64,000 nucleotides of DNA from SHLQ01 sp964451305. GTDB lineage: Bacteria; Actinomycetota; Acidimicrobiia; Acidimicrobiales; SHLQ01. A program made the translations under genes and the position numbers. Of this stretch, positions 34,145 through 43,639 are shown piece after piece. How positions within the stretch are numbered: the first letter of the stretch is position 1; each line of letters opens with the position of its first letter. Location of the stretch: NCBI GenBank assembly GCA_964451305.1, contig CAYVHV010000008.1, forward strand, positions 1-64,000, given 5' to 3'. The notes beneath the pieces are model-generated. The model did no database searches and was not told the DNA's origin. It saw only the letters and a list, made by a program, of their open reading frames with translations.

Positions 34145-35347
34145 GTGATCACTGTTGAAACTGCAGTCGTCGGCGCAGGGCCAGCGGGCGCTGCTGCCGC
34201 CCACTCACTCGCTGCTTCGGGCCACGATGTTCTGCTCATCGACAAGGCCACCTTCCCACGGGACAAGTTCTGTGGCGATGGCCTTACGACCTTGTGTCTG
34301 AGACAGCTTCAAGAGATGGGCTTCTCGGCCGAGTCAATCCCGTCGTTCATGCCCGTGCACGGCGCCAAGTTGCGCGCACCATCAGGACGCGAGCACGACA
34401 TCCCGCTACCGAAGGGACCGGGCTTGTATGCCGCGGTCGCCCGACGAACCGAGCTCGACCATGCCCTCGTCGACTTTGCGATATCCGCTGGGGCAACGCC
34501 ATTGTTCGGTGAGAAGATCGTCGGCATCGAGACGTTCGATGGGGTGCAACTCACCACCGAATCGGGTCAGGTCGTCCATGCTGAGCAGTGCATCGCCGCC
34601 GACGGAATGTGGTCGCCGATCCGGAAACTCCTCGGCATGCAGATCGACAAATACCGAGGCGAGTGGCATGCGTTCCGTCAGTACTTCGAGAACGTTGGAC
34701 CACAGGCAGCGAGCGAACTCTGGATCTGGTTCGAACCCGACGTGCTTCCCGGCTACGTCTGGTCGTTCCCGCTGGCCGGAGGGCGTGCAAACGTCGGGTT
34801 TGGAATTCTTCGCGGAAGCGGCATCTCCACCCAAGACATGAAGTCGCTTTGGCCCGATCTGCTCGAGCGCCCGCACATCCGCGAGGTCATCGGCGCCGAC
34901 GCCGTTCCGGAGAGCCCGCATCGTGCGTGGCCGATTCCCGCTCGCATCGACAAAGCTTCGCTGGTGGCACCGAACACGCTCTTCGTCGGCGACGCCGCCA
35001 TGGCGTGCGACACCCTGACCGGCGAAGGCATCGGACAAGCGCTGCTGACCGGCCGCGAAGCTGCGTCAGCAATTCTTGCTCACCCAGATGACTTCGGGCA
35101 GATCTCGCTGTCGTACTCCACCGCGGTTCGCGACGAGCTTGTCGCAGACCACAAGATGGCATCGCTGCTCGGAAAGGTCTTGGCGCACCCCAAAGCTGCC
35201 GAGGCTGCGCTGAAGGCCGTTGGAACCAACGATTGGACGCGCCGAAACTTCGGGCGCTGGATGTTCGAGGACTACCCGCGGGCGATCATCGCAACACCAA
35301 AACGCTGGCAGCGCGGCGTATTCACCGGCCCCGGCGCCGAGCTCTAA
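34145..35347 (+). CDS. geranylgeranyl-reductase-family flavoprotein
   Basis: About 400 residues. The FAD-binding Rossmann motif AVVGAGPAGAAAAHSLA is at the N-terminus, followed by the family signature PRDKFCGDGLT (residues about 38-50) and a second FAD motif, LFVGDAAMACDTLTGEGIGQAL. Members reduce isoprenoid chains of menaquinone, carotenoid or membrane lipids; a MenJ-type menaquinone reductase is a reasonable guess but unproven. It ends just before a large palindrome shared with convergent typA. Confidence 0.85.
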   Translation: MITVETAVVGAGPAGAAAAHSLAASGHDVLLIDKATFPRDKFCGDGLTTLCLRQLQEMGFSAESIPSFMPVHGAKLRAPSGREHDIPLPKGPGLYAAVARRTELDHALVDFAISAGATPLFGEKIVGIETFDGVQLTTESGQVVHAEQCIAADGMWSPIRKLLGMQIDKYRGEWHAFRQYFENVGPQAASELWIWFEPDVLPGYVWSFPLAGGRANVGFGILRGSGISTQDMKSLWPDLLERPHIREVIGADAVPESPHRAWPIPARIDKASLVAPNTLFVGDAAMACDTLTGEGIGQALLTGREAASAILAHPDDFGQISLSYSTAVRDELVADHKMASLLGKVLAHPKAAEAALKAVGTNDWTRRNFGRWMFEDYPRAIIATPKRWQRGVFTGPGAEL

Positions 35348-35348
35348 C

Positions 35349-35399
35349 CGAAATTTGAAGCCTGTTGGTCCTCAGAGGACCAACACTCTTCAAATTTCG
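35349..35399. terminator. 51-bp palindrome, bidirectional terminator
   Basis: Outer 12-base arms (cgaaatttgaag / cttcaaatttcg) and inner 9-base arms (gttggtcct / aggaccaac) form a nearly perfect cruciform starting two bases after the reductase stop. The A/T-rich outer arms supply a T run in both directions, suiting the convergent reductase and typA genes. Confidence 0.75.
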
Positions 35400-35456
35400 A
35401 GTTGGGATAGAAGCCTGCGTGGCGATTGAACGCTCCCCGAAGGCCCGCCGTATTGG

Positions 35457-37307
35457 TTAGCTGGCGTCGGCGGATTCGCGGGCGTTTTTCATTCGCTTGA
35501 TCTCGCGTGCACGCGTCGTGCCATCGAGGTTTACCTTGCGAAGGCGAACGTTTGCCGGCGTGACTTCGACACACTCATCGTCGGCGATCGTCTCGAGTGC
35601 CCCTTCGAGTGAAAGCACCTTCGGAGGCGTGATTCGAATGGTGTCATCGGACGACTGCGTTCGAATGTTGTCGAGCTTCTTTTCCTTGCAGATGTTGACG
35701 TCCATATCCTCGTTGCGAGGGTTCTCGCCAATGATCATGCCTTCGTAGACATCGACGCTTGGCGGGATGTAGAACACGGCGCGCTCTTGCAGGTTCTGAA
35801 TGGCGTTCGTCGTGCTGGAACCGGTGCGATCTGCAACGATCGAGCCCTTGTTGCGCATGCGGATCTCGCCCTGCCACGGGATCCAACCTTCGAACACATG
35901 GTTCGCGAGGCCGGTGCCGCGGGTTTCGGTGAGGAAGCTCGTGCGGAAGCCAATGAGTGCGCGTGCGGGCACGATGTACTCGAGCCGTACCCAACCATCG
36001 CCATGGTTGTTCATGTTTTCCATCTTGGCTTTACGCTCGCCCAGAAGCTGCGTGATACCACCGACGTGCTCTTCAGGGATGTCGATCGTGAGGCGTTCGG
36101 TGGGTTCGTGAAGCGTGCCGTCGATCTCCTTGGTCAGAACTGCAGGCTTGCCAACGGTGAGCTCGAAGCCCTCACGGCGCATCGTTTCGACAAGAACCGC
36201 AAGCTGGAGCTCGCCACGGCCCTGAACTTCAAAGTTGTCCGGACGGTCGGTTGGAAGAACACGAATCGACACGTTGCCAACGAGTTCTTTGTCGAGACGG
36301 TCCTTGATCTGGCGTGCGGTGAGCTTGTCGCCGTCCTTGCCAGCGAGCGGCGACGTGTTCGTACCGATGGTCATCGACAGCGTTGGCTCATCGACGGTGA
36401 TCGTCGGCAAGGCAACCGGGTTCGCCGGGTCGGCCAAGGTGTCACCGATCATGATGTTCTCGATACCGGAGATCTGCACCAGTTCACCCGGGCCGGCCTC
36501 GTCGACATCGACGTTCTCGATGCCCTCGGTCGCGGTCAAGGTGACGACCTTCTGGTTGGTGACCGTGCCGTCGCCCTGCATCCAGGCCACTTGCTGGCCC
36601 TTTGTGATCGTTCCCTGCATCACGCGGCAGATCGCGAGGCGACCAACGTACGGCGAAGCGTCAAGGTTGGTGACCCACACCTGAGTCGGCGCATCCTCTT
36701 CGTATTCGAACGGTGGGACGGTTTCGATCAGCGTCTCGAAGAGCGGCGACATGTCGGTGCCTTGCTCGCCGTCTGGGTCCATTTGTGCGTACCCATCGCG
36801 GGCACAGGTATAGACGATCGGGAAATTGATCTGATCGTCGTCGGCACCAATGTCCATGAAGAGTTCGTAGACCTCGTCGACAACTTCATCGACTCGGGCA
36901 TCGGCCCGGTCGATCTTGTTGATCACGAGCACGACGGGAAGGCCACGTGCCATGGCCTTGCCGAGAACAAAGCGTGTCTGAGGAAGCGGGCCTTCGCTCG
37001 AGTCGACCAAGAGGATTACGCCATCGATCATGGTGAGCGCACGCTCGACCTCGCCACCAAAGTCGGCGTGACCTGGGGTGTCGACGATGTTGATCTTGGT
37101 ATCGCCCCAGTGCATCGCTGCATTGTTGGCGAGAATCGTGATGCCCTTTTCCTTCTCGAGGTCGGTGTTGTCCATCACGCGCTCGACAACTTCACCGTGG
37201 TCGCTGAACACACCGCCTTGGCGGAGCATGGCGTCGACGAGGGTTGTTTTCCCGTGGTCGACGTGGGCGATCATTGCGATGTTGCGGAGGTCGGTTCGCT
37301 TTTGCAC
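35457..37307 (-). CDS. typA: ribosome-associated GTPase TypA/BipA
   Basis: About 616 residues, near the usual 607-615. G1 is AHVDHGKTT, the switch region EKEKGITI, G3 DTPGHADFGGEVER and G4 NKIDRADAR, followed by EF-G-like domains and the BipA C-terminal domain. TypA acts in ribosome assembly and translation under stress. GTG 37307 gives the standard N-terminus (VQKRTDLRNIAMIAHVDHGK); the frame is open to 37355. It is convergent with the flavoprotein gene. Confidence 0.93.
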   Translation of the reverse strand: MQKRTDLRNIAMIAHVDHGKTTLVDAMLRQGGVFSDHGEVVERVMDNTDLEKEKGITILANNAAMHWGDTKINIVDTPGHADFGGEVERALTMIDGVILLVDSSEGPLPQTRFVLGKAMARGLPVVLVINKIDRADARVDEVVDEVYELFMDIGADDDQINFPIVYTCARDGYAQMDPDGEQGTDMSPLFETLIETVPPFEYEEDAPTQVWVTNLDASPYVGRLAICRVMQGTITKGQQVAWMQGDGTVTNQKVVTLTATEGIENVDVDEAGPGELVQISGIENIMIGDTLADPANPVALPTITVDEPTLSMTIGTNTSPLAGKDGDKLTARQIKDRLDKELVGNVSIRVLPTDRPDNFEVQGRGELQLAVLVETMRREGFELTVGKPAVLTKEIDGTLHEPTERLTIDIPEEHVGGITQLLGERKAKMENMNNHGDGWVRLEYIVPARALIGFRTSFLTETRGTGLANHVFEGWIPWQGEIRMRNKGSIVADRTGSSTTNAIQNLQERAVFYIPPSVDVYEGMIIGENPRNEDMDVNICKEKKLDNIRTQSSDDTIRITPPKVLSLEGALETIADDECVEVTPANVRLRKVNLDGTTRAREIKRMKNARESADAS

Positions 37308-37452
37308 CCCTCGACGGTAACGGACCACGTTCGCGGCCGTGCGCACCCGCGCCACACTTCACACCAACCACAATTCATGAATTTCGGGGAACCAACGTCA
37401 CAAAACGGTCGTACTACGTGCACAAGACCCGGCGATGAACAGGTGAAACCCG

Positions 37453-38946
37453 ATGGCTACGACAACGAAACTTCCAAACGAACGAACACGATCCGGTGGC
37501 TGGACGAGCCGCCTGTGGCTGCTTATCGCCGTCGTCGCGATGATCGCAACCGCCTGCGGTAACCAGGCCGACAGCGTCACCGACGCAGCGGAGGCGACCT
37601 CCTTTACCGCTGCTGACGGGGCGGTAGAGGCTGAAGAGGCCATGGAAGACGAGGAAGAGGCGTTCGAGGCGGAAGAGGTCGTTTCCGGTGACGACACGCT
37701 CGAGACAGCGGACTTCAACGAAATCGCAGATACCGACGGAGCGCCAGGGGCGGCCCAAGACGAGCCAGCCGAAGATGACGCAACCCGTGACGACCAGCAA
37801 CTCGGATCATCGGGGAGCTCAACCCCAGCCCAGGTTCCTACCGATCTCGGCCGTGACATCATCTTCACCGCAGCGGTCACGATCGAAGTCGACGACGTCG
37901 CAACGACCGGCCGCCAAGCCACCGAAGCCATCTCAGACCTCGGAGGATTCGTCTTCGGTGAGGAATCGACCGGCGGGGCTCAACCCACCACAACGTTGGT
38001 CTTTAAGGTCCGTCCCAACGACTTCTCCGCAGCGATCGACGCCCTCGGAGGCATTGGTGAGCTCCGCAGCCAGCGGATCACCACCGACGATGTGACCGAA
38101 CGGGTCGTCGACCTCCAGAGCCGCATCGATACGACCGAGCTCGGTGTCGACCGTCTGCGTACCGCAATGGAGAACACGACAAACCTCGAGGACTTTGCTC
38201 GCCTCGAAGAACAGCTCCTCAACCGTGAGAGCGACCTCGAAGTTCTTCGAGGTACCTTGCGCACACTGCGCGACCAGATCGACCTCGCCACCATCACGCT
38301 CACCATCGTTCAGGACCAGGTTCGCAATGGAATCGAAGTGAATACCTCTCGTTACGAAGGCCACAACGATGGCGTCAGCTGCCCTGGCAGTGGCGGCAGC
38401 ACCATCGAACCAGGCGATCTGGTGACCGTGTGCTTCGAGCTCGTAAACGTCGGCGATCAAGCCCTCACCGAGGTGTCACTCACCGACAGCGTCCTCGAGA
38501 TCGACAACGAAGATCTCACCGTCGTCTTCGGTGATGCCGATGACCTTCAGCCCGGACAAGCATTGATGCTCGCCTATGACCTCACTGCAGAGCGCAGCGT
38601 CAACATGCGGGTGACGGTCACCGGTGTGCCCACCAACGGCACGTCAACGGATGCGGCTGGCGAGATCGTCCGCACGACCCTCACCCCACGCATCTCGGTG
38701 GATCAGAGCGCCGTGAGTGCCGGATTCGGTGATGGCTTCAGCGCTGCGACGTCACTGCTCGCAAGCCTCTGGGTATTCCTCCAAGTGCTCGTCGGCTTTA
38801 TCTTGCCGCTCCTCGTGCTTCTCCCCTTCGCCTGGATTGCGTTGGTCGGCCTACGTCGCATCCGCCGAAACCGAGCGGACGAGGTCTACGAGGAGGACAT
38901 CCACGAAGAGCAGATGCCCCCTCCCCCAGCTGTAGCTGGGGCGTAA
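37453..38946 (+). CDS. DUF4349 lipoprotein with inserted domain
   Basis: 497 residues. The lipoprotein signal ends MIATAC, and an acidic linker covers about 35-110. The DUF4349 core follows: DIIFTAAVTIEV, then FKVRPNDFSAAIDAL, then a coiled coil (VDLQSRIDTTELGVDRLRTA) and LRTLRDQIDLATITLTI. Ordinary members then go straight to one C-terminal membrane helix. Here an extra beta domain of about 110 residues with two Cys (DGVSCPGSGG, VTVCFELVNVGDQAL; DUF11-like) is inserted before the helix (about 440-470). The start has AGGTGA upstream, and GGGGAACC at about 37385 could be an ECF-type -35 element. Role unknown; envelope-located. Confidence 0.82.
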   Translation: MATTTKLPNERTRSGGWTSRLWLLIAVVAMIATACGNQADSVTDAAEATSFTAADGAVEAEEAMEDEEEAFEAEEVVSGDDTLETADFNEIADTDGAPGAAQDEPAEDDATRDDQQLGSSGSSTPAQVPTDLGRDIIFTAAVTIEVDDVATTGRQATEAISDLGGFVFGEESTGGAQPTTTLVFKVRPNDFSAAIDALGGIGELRSQRITTDDVTERVVDLQSRIDTTELGVDRLRTAMENTTNLEDFARLEEQLLNRESDLEVLRGTLRTLRDQIDLATITLTIVQDQVRNGIEVNTSRYEGHNDGVSCPGSGGSTIEPGDLVTVCFELVNVGDQALTEVSLTDSVLEIDNEDLTVVFGDADDLQPGQALMLAYDLTAERSVNMRVTVTGVPTNGTSTDAAGEIVRTTLTPRISVDQSAVSAGFGDGFSAATSLLASLWVFLQVLVGFILPLLVLLPFAWIALVGLRRIRRNRADEVYEEDIHEEQMPPPPAVAGA

Positions 38947-38981
38947 CATCGCCGTCGGTTACCCAGTCGCTGGAAGATGGC

Positions 38982-41900
38982 TTATTTCCCGAGGACCGGT
39001 GCAAGCCATTTGGCGGCAACCTCGATGGAGATCCCCTTCCGGTCTGCATAATCTTCGAGTTGGTCGGCCTCGACCTTCCGCACGCCGAAATATCGGCTCT
39101 CGGGATGCGCGAAGTAGAGCCCGCTTACCGAGGCCGCCGGATCCATCGCAAACGACTCGGTCAGACTCACCCCGATCGCTGCAGGCGCATCGAGCAGTTC
39201 GAAGATCGTCGCTTTCTCGGTGTGGTCTGGGCAGGCCGGGTATCCGGGAGCTGGCCGGATGCCCTGATACCGCTCACGAATGAGTTCTTCGTTGGTAAAC
39301 GAGTCACCTTGGTATCCCCAAAGGTCGGTACGGACACGGTGATGGAGGTATTCGGCACACGCTTCGGCGAAACGGTCCGCGAGCGCCTTCAGCATGATCG
39401 ACGAATAGTCATCATCGTCGGCTTCGAAGGCTTCGCAGCGTTCCCGGACCCCGGTTCCGGTCGTGACGGCGAAGGCCCCGATGTGATCTTTGAGGTTCGT
39501 GCCCACCGGTGCAATGAAGTCTGCGAGCGCCCAGTTCGGCCGATCGTCGGCGTGGCGCACTTGCTGTCTCAGCGTGTGGAGTCGAGCGAGCTCGGTCGTG
39601 CGACCTTGATTTGTGTATACGGCAATGTCGTCGCCGATCGCGTTCGCTGGCCAGAAACCGACGACGGAGCGAGCGGTCAACCAGTGCTCGTCGATGATCT
39701 GATCGAGCATTCGCTGACCGTCGGCGAATAAATCGGTTGCGACGGTTCCGACGATCTCATCGTTCAGGATCTTTGGGTATGTGCCGGCGAGGTCCCACGA
39801 TCGGAAGAACGGGGTCCAGTCGATGTACTCGCGAAGGGTGTCCAACGTGATGTCGTCGAACGTGCGGACGCCCTCGAATGTCGGGGCGACGGGAGAGAAT
39901 CCGTCCCACTCGACCGGCGTCTTGTTGGCGCGTGCGTCATCGATCGCAAGAGGTTTCGCGTGTTGTTTTCCTGTGGCTCGTGCGACGCGAACCGTCTCAT
40001 ACTCCGTTTCGATCGCGGCGAGATAGTCCGTGGAACGGTCGCCGAGCAGTTCGCTCACAACACCAACCGCACGTGACGCGTCGGCGACGTGGACGACGCC
40101 GTGTTCGTACTCGGGTTCGATTTTGACGGCGGTATGCACTCGGCTCGTGGTCGCTCCACCGATCAGCAGCGGGACGGAGAGTTCGGCTCGACCCATCTCG
40201 CCGGCGACATGGATCATCTCGTCGAGGCTCGGCGTGATCAAGCCGGAGACCCCAACGATGTCGGCGGATTCTTCGATTGCGGTCTGAACGATCTTCGCGG
40301 CCGGAACCATGACCCCAAGGTCGATGACCTCGTAGTTGTTGCATGCGAGGACGACACCGACGATGTTCTTGCCAATGTCGTGCACATCACCCTTGGCGGT
40401 TGCGAGCACGACCTTGCCAGCCTTCCGAGCTTCGGTACCTTCGCCCTGCACGAATGGTTCGAGATGCGCGACGGCTTTCTTCATGACGCGGGCGCTCTTA
40501 ACCACCTGCGGAAGGAACATCTTGCCGTCGCCAAAGAGATCACCGACGACGTTCATGCCATCCATCAGCGGACCTTCGATTACGTCGAGCGCGCGAGCCG
40601 ACTCGACGCGTGCTTCCTCGGCGTCTTCGGTTACGAACTCATCGAGCCCATGCACGAGCGCGTAAACCAAACGATCCCGCACCGATTCTTCGCGCCAGCT
40701 CATGTCGACCGTTGCAGCCTGAGCCTGACTCTTCGCATCGCTAGCAGCCTCGATCAAACGCTCGGTCGCATCCTCTCGTCGGTTGAAGAGCACGTCTTCG
40801 ATTCGTTCTCGGAGATCGTCGGGGATGTCCTCGTAGACGGGCAACCGGCCGGCGTTGACGATCGCCATGCCCATGCCAGCCTTCACCGCGTGAAAGAGGA
40901 ACACGGTGTGCATTGCTTCGCGCAGCGGGTTGTTTCCACGGAACGAGAACGACAGGTTGCTGAGCCCGCCCGAAACGTGGACGAGAGGCATTCGCTTCTT
41001 GATCTCTCGGGCTGCCTCGATAAAGGCCACGCCATACTCGGCGTGGGCTTCGATGCCAGTGGCGACAGCGAACACGTTGGGGTCGAAGATGATGTCTTCG
41101 GGCGGGAACCCGACCGTATTCACCAGAAGGTCATAGGCACGCTCACAGACCGACACCTTGTGTTCGAGCGTCTCGGCCTGACCCGTCTCGTCGAAGGCCA
41201 TCACGACGACCGCTGCACCATAACGGCGCGCCTGTCGGGCTTGTTCGAGGAACGGTCCTTCGCCTTCTTTCAGGCTGATCGAATTGACGACCGACTTTCC
41301 TTGCACACACTTAAGACCAGCTTCGATCACGTGCCATTTCGACGAGTCGATCATGACCGGAACCCGGCTGATATCTGGTTCGGTCGCGATGTAATTGAGG
41401 AAGAGGGTCATGGCCTCGACGGCATCGAGCATGCCCTCGTCCATGTTCACATCGATGATCTGAGCACCGTTGTCGACCTGATCGCGAGCGACCGTCACCG
41501 CGGTGTCGTAGTCGCCCCCGAGGATCAACTTGGCGAACCTCGCCGAGCCGGTCACGTTGGTGCGCTCACCGACGTTGACCAACAGCGATTCACCGTCGAT
41601 CGACATGGGTTCAAGCCCGGCCAACCTCGTCTTGATCGACGCCTTGTCGACGGAGCGTGGGGCCACGCCCTCCATAGCAGTAGCGATTTGGGTGATGTGT
41701 TCGGTCGTGGTGCCACAACAGCCGCCGATGAAATTGAACGTGCCCGTTTCGGCGAGATCGGAGATCACCGTGGCCATATGTTCTGGCGTTTCGTCGTACT
41801 CGCCCAACTCGTTTGGCAGGCCAGCGTTGGGGTGACAGGTCACCGCCACATCGGCGACCCGTGAAAGTTCGGTGATGTGGCCGCGGAGCTCGTCGATACC

Positions 41901-42659
41901 GAGCGCACAGTTCAAACCGACGGCGAGGGGCTTCGCATGTCGCACCGAGTTCCAAAAGGCTTCCCCGGTCTGTCCCGAGAGGGTTCGTCCCGACAGGTCG
42001 GTGATCGTTCCCGAAATCATGATCGGGAGATCGAGGTCCGGATGTTCGTCCCGATATTCGAGCAGCGCATAGATCGCTGCCTTTGCATTCAATGTGTCGA
42101 AGATGGTCTCGATCATCACGATGTCGACGTCGCCATCGACCAAACCGATCAACGCGTCGGTATACGCGTCTCGAAGCTGGTCGAAGGTGATGTCTCGGAA
42201 CGATGGGTCGTTGACGTCGGGAGAGATGCTCGCCGTTCGATTGGTCGGGCCGAGTACACCGATCACGAACCGGGGTTTGGCTGGGTTCGCTGCCGTCGCG
42301 GCGTCAGCGGCAGCCCGAGCAATCCGGGCGCTCTCGTAGTTGATCTCGCGGGCAAGCGCTTCGGTCCCGTAGTCGGCTTGGGAGATCGTCGTAGCGTTGA
42401 ACGTGTTGGTCGAGATGAGGTCGGCACCTGCATCGAGAAAGCCGGTGTGAATCTCCGAGATGACGTCGGGGCGGGTGAGCGACAGGAAGTCGTTGTTGCC
42501 CGTGAGGCTCGACCCGTGGTCAGCGAATCGTTCGCCCCGAAAATCTGTTTCGTCGAGTGAGCGATCCTGGATGCTCGTTCCCATCGCCCCGTCCATCACG
42601 AGGATTCGCTCGCTCATCGCCGAGCGGAGGGCGGCAAGTCGTTCGGTTCTATTCATCAT
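38982..42659 (-). CDS. metH: cobalamin-dependent methionine synthase
   Basis: 1225 residues, full length. In order: homocysteine methyltransferase domain (about 1-330) with Zn ligands in FIGGCCGTT; pterin/methyl-THF domain (about 350-620); B12-binding cap and Rossmann domains (about 650-880) with DVHDIGKN carrying the axial histidine; and the AdoMet reactivation domain (about 900-1225) with RPAPGYPACPDH. It transfers a methyl from 5-methyl-THF to homocysteine. Its ATG overlaps the metF stop by four bases, so methyl donor and acceptor enzymes are co-translated. Confidence 0.95.
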   Translation of the reverse strand: MMNRTERLAALRSAMSERILVMDGAMGTSIQDRSLDETDFRGERFADHGSSLTGNNDFLSLTRPDVISEIHTGFLDAGADLISTNTFNATTISQADYGTEALAREINYESARIARAAADAATAANPAKPRFVIGVLGPTNRTASISPDVNDPSFRDITFDQLRDAYTDALIGLVDGDVDIVMIETIFDTLNAKAAIYALLEYRDEHPDLDLPIMISGTITDLSGRTLSGQTGEAFWNSVRHAKPLAVGLNCALGIDELRGHITELSRVADVAVTCHPNAGLPNELGEYDETPEHMATVISDLAETGTFNFIGGCCGTTTEHITQIATAMEGVAPRSVDKASIKTRLAGLEPMSIDGESLLVNVGERTNVTGSARFAKLILGGDYDTAVTVARDQVDNGAQIIDVNMDEGMLDAVEAMTLFLNYIATEPDISRVPVMIDSSKWHVIEAGLKCVQGKSVVNSISLKEGEGPFLEQARQARRYGAAVVVMAFDETGQAETLEHKVSVCERAYDLLVNTVGFPPEDIIFDPNVFAVATGIEAHAEYGVAFIEAAREIKKRMPLVHVSGGLSNLSFSFRGNNPLREAMHTVFLFHAVKAGMGMAIVNAGRLPVYEDIPDDLRERIEDVLFNRREDATERLIEAASDAKSQAQAATVDMSWREESVRDRLVYALVHGLDEFVTEDAEEARVESARALDVIEGPLMDGMNVVGDLFGDGKMFLPQVVKSARVMKKAVAHLEPFVQGEGTEARKAGKVVLATAKGDVHDIGKNIVGVVLACNNYEVIDLGVMVPAAKIVQTAIEESADIVGVSGLITPSLDEMIHVAGEMGRAELSVPLLIGGATTSRVHTAVKIEPEYEHGVVHVADASRAVGVVSELLGDRSTDYLAAIETEYETVRVARATGKQHAKPLAIDDARANKTPVEWDGFSPVAPTFEGVRTFDDITLDTLREYIDWTPFFRSWDLAGTYPKILNDEIVGTVATDLFADGQRMLDQIIDEHWLTARSVVGFWPANAIGDDIAVYTNQGRTTELARLHTLRQQVRHADDRPNWALADFIAPVGTNLKDHIGAFAVTTGTGVRERCEAFEADDDDYSSIMLKALADRFAEACAEYLHHRVRTDLWGYQGDSFTNEELIRERYQGIRPAPGYPACPDHTEKATIFELLDAPAAIGVSLTESFAMDPAASVSGLYFAHPESRYFGVRKVEADQLEDYADRKGISIEVAAKWLAPVLGK

Positions 42660-43639
42660 GACGCGTGACTGACCGACGATTCATGGACGATCGGCGTGGA
42701 CGGACGAATACCGAGGATGCGACACGTCGCAGCGGTGAGTTCGGGTTTGTTCATCGTGTAGAAGTGGAACTGGTTCACACCGTGCTCGGCTAGACGTCGA
42801 CACTGCTCTGCAGCGACGGTGGCTGCGATCATCTGTTGTACCTCGGGGGCCTGATCGAGGCCGTCGAAGAGATCGACCATCCACGTGGGAACCGTGGTCC
42901 CGCACCGTTCGCTGAAGCGACGAATGTTGGCAAAGTTGGTGACCGGCATGATTCCGGGCACGATCGGTGCGGTGATCCCGGCGGTTCGAGCAGCTTCGAG
43001 GAAACGCAGAAACACGTCGGTGTCGAAGAAGAACTGCGTCAGGGCTCGATCGGCACCGGCATCGAGTTTCTGTTTCAGGTTGTCGAGGTCGACCTCGGCC
43101 GACACTGCCTTGGGATGCACCTCAGGATATGCACCCACGGAGATCTCGATGTCTTGGGCGTTCGTCCCGGCGACGTGTTCGCGGATTCCGGCAACCAGGT
43201 CTGCCGCGTCTCGATACCCGCCGGCCACCGATCCGTCGTCGCTCCCGTCGGGGGCGTCTCCGCGGAGCGCGACGATGTGTCGCACGCCGACAGCGAGGTA
43301 ATCGTCGATCACCTCGCCGATCTGTTCTTTGGTAGCGCCGACGCAGGTGAGGTGGCCTGCAACGTCTAGGTCGGTCTCGTCGATGAGACGTTGCACCGCT
43401 GCTTGCGTCCGGTCTTGAGTCGTGCCCCCCGCTCCGTAGGTGACGCTGGCAAAGGTGGGCTCGAGCGGTGCGAGGTGGGTCGCGCAGCGAGCGAGGTTGG
43501 CTTCGCCCGCAGATGTCGCAGGAGGGAAGAACTCGAAGGAAACGGAAATGTCAGATCGAATCGGAGTTGCGGGCCATGGCCGTCGGGCGAGTCGCTCAGC
43601 GGTCTGATCTTCAATCTGATCTGTCGTGCTGATGGTCAT
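42656..43639 (-). CDS. metF: 5,10-methylenetetrahydrofolate reductase
   Basis: 327 residues. A flavin TIM barrel with SFEFFPP at the start, ASVTYGAGGT, TCVGATKEQI, LRGDAPDG and ALTQFFFD typical of MetF. It makes 5-methyl-THF for MetH. It lies between the ArsR-type regulator and metH with four-base overlaps on both sides, so the three genes form one tightly coupled operon. Confidence 0.93.
   Translation of the reverse strand: MTISTTDQIEDQTAERLARRPWPATPIRSDISVSFEFFPPATSAGEANLARCATHLAPLEPTFASVTYGAGGTTQDRTQAAVQRLIDETDLDVAGHLTCVGATKEQIGEVIDDYLAVGVRHIVALRGDAPDGSDDGSVAGGYRDAADLVAGIREHVAGTNAQDIEISVGAYPEVHPKAVSAEVDLDNLKQKLDAGADRALTQFFFDTDVFLRFLEAARTAGITAPIVPGIMPVTNFANIRRFSERCGTTVPTWMVDLFDGLDQAPEVQQMIAATVAAEQCRRLAEHGVNQFHFYTMNKPELTAATCRILGIRPSTPIVHESSVSHAS

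Noticed and set aside
35787..37562. Long plus-strand frame over typA
   Set aside because: TypA motifs on the minus strand are unmistakable; the plus frame has no recognisable domain.
38924..38941. Hairpin ccccagct/agctgggg as a terminator
   Set aside because: It lies inside the last codons of the DUF4349 gene and no T run follows, so it may be incidental.
40089..41864. Long plus-strand frame over metH
   Set aside because: It is the antisense shadow of the B12 and pterin domains of metH.
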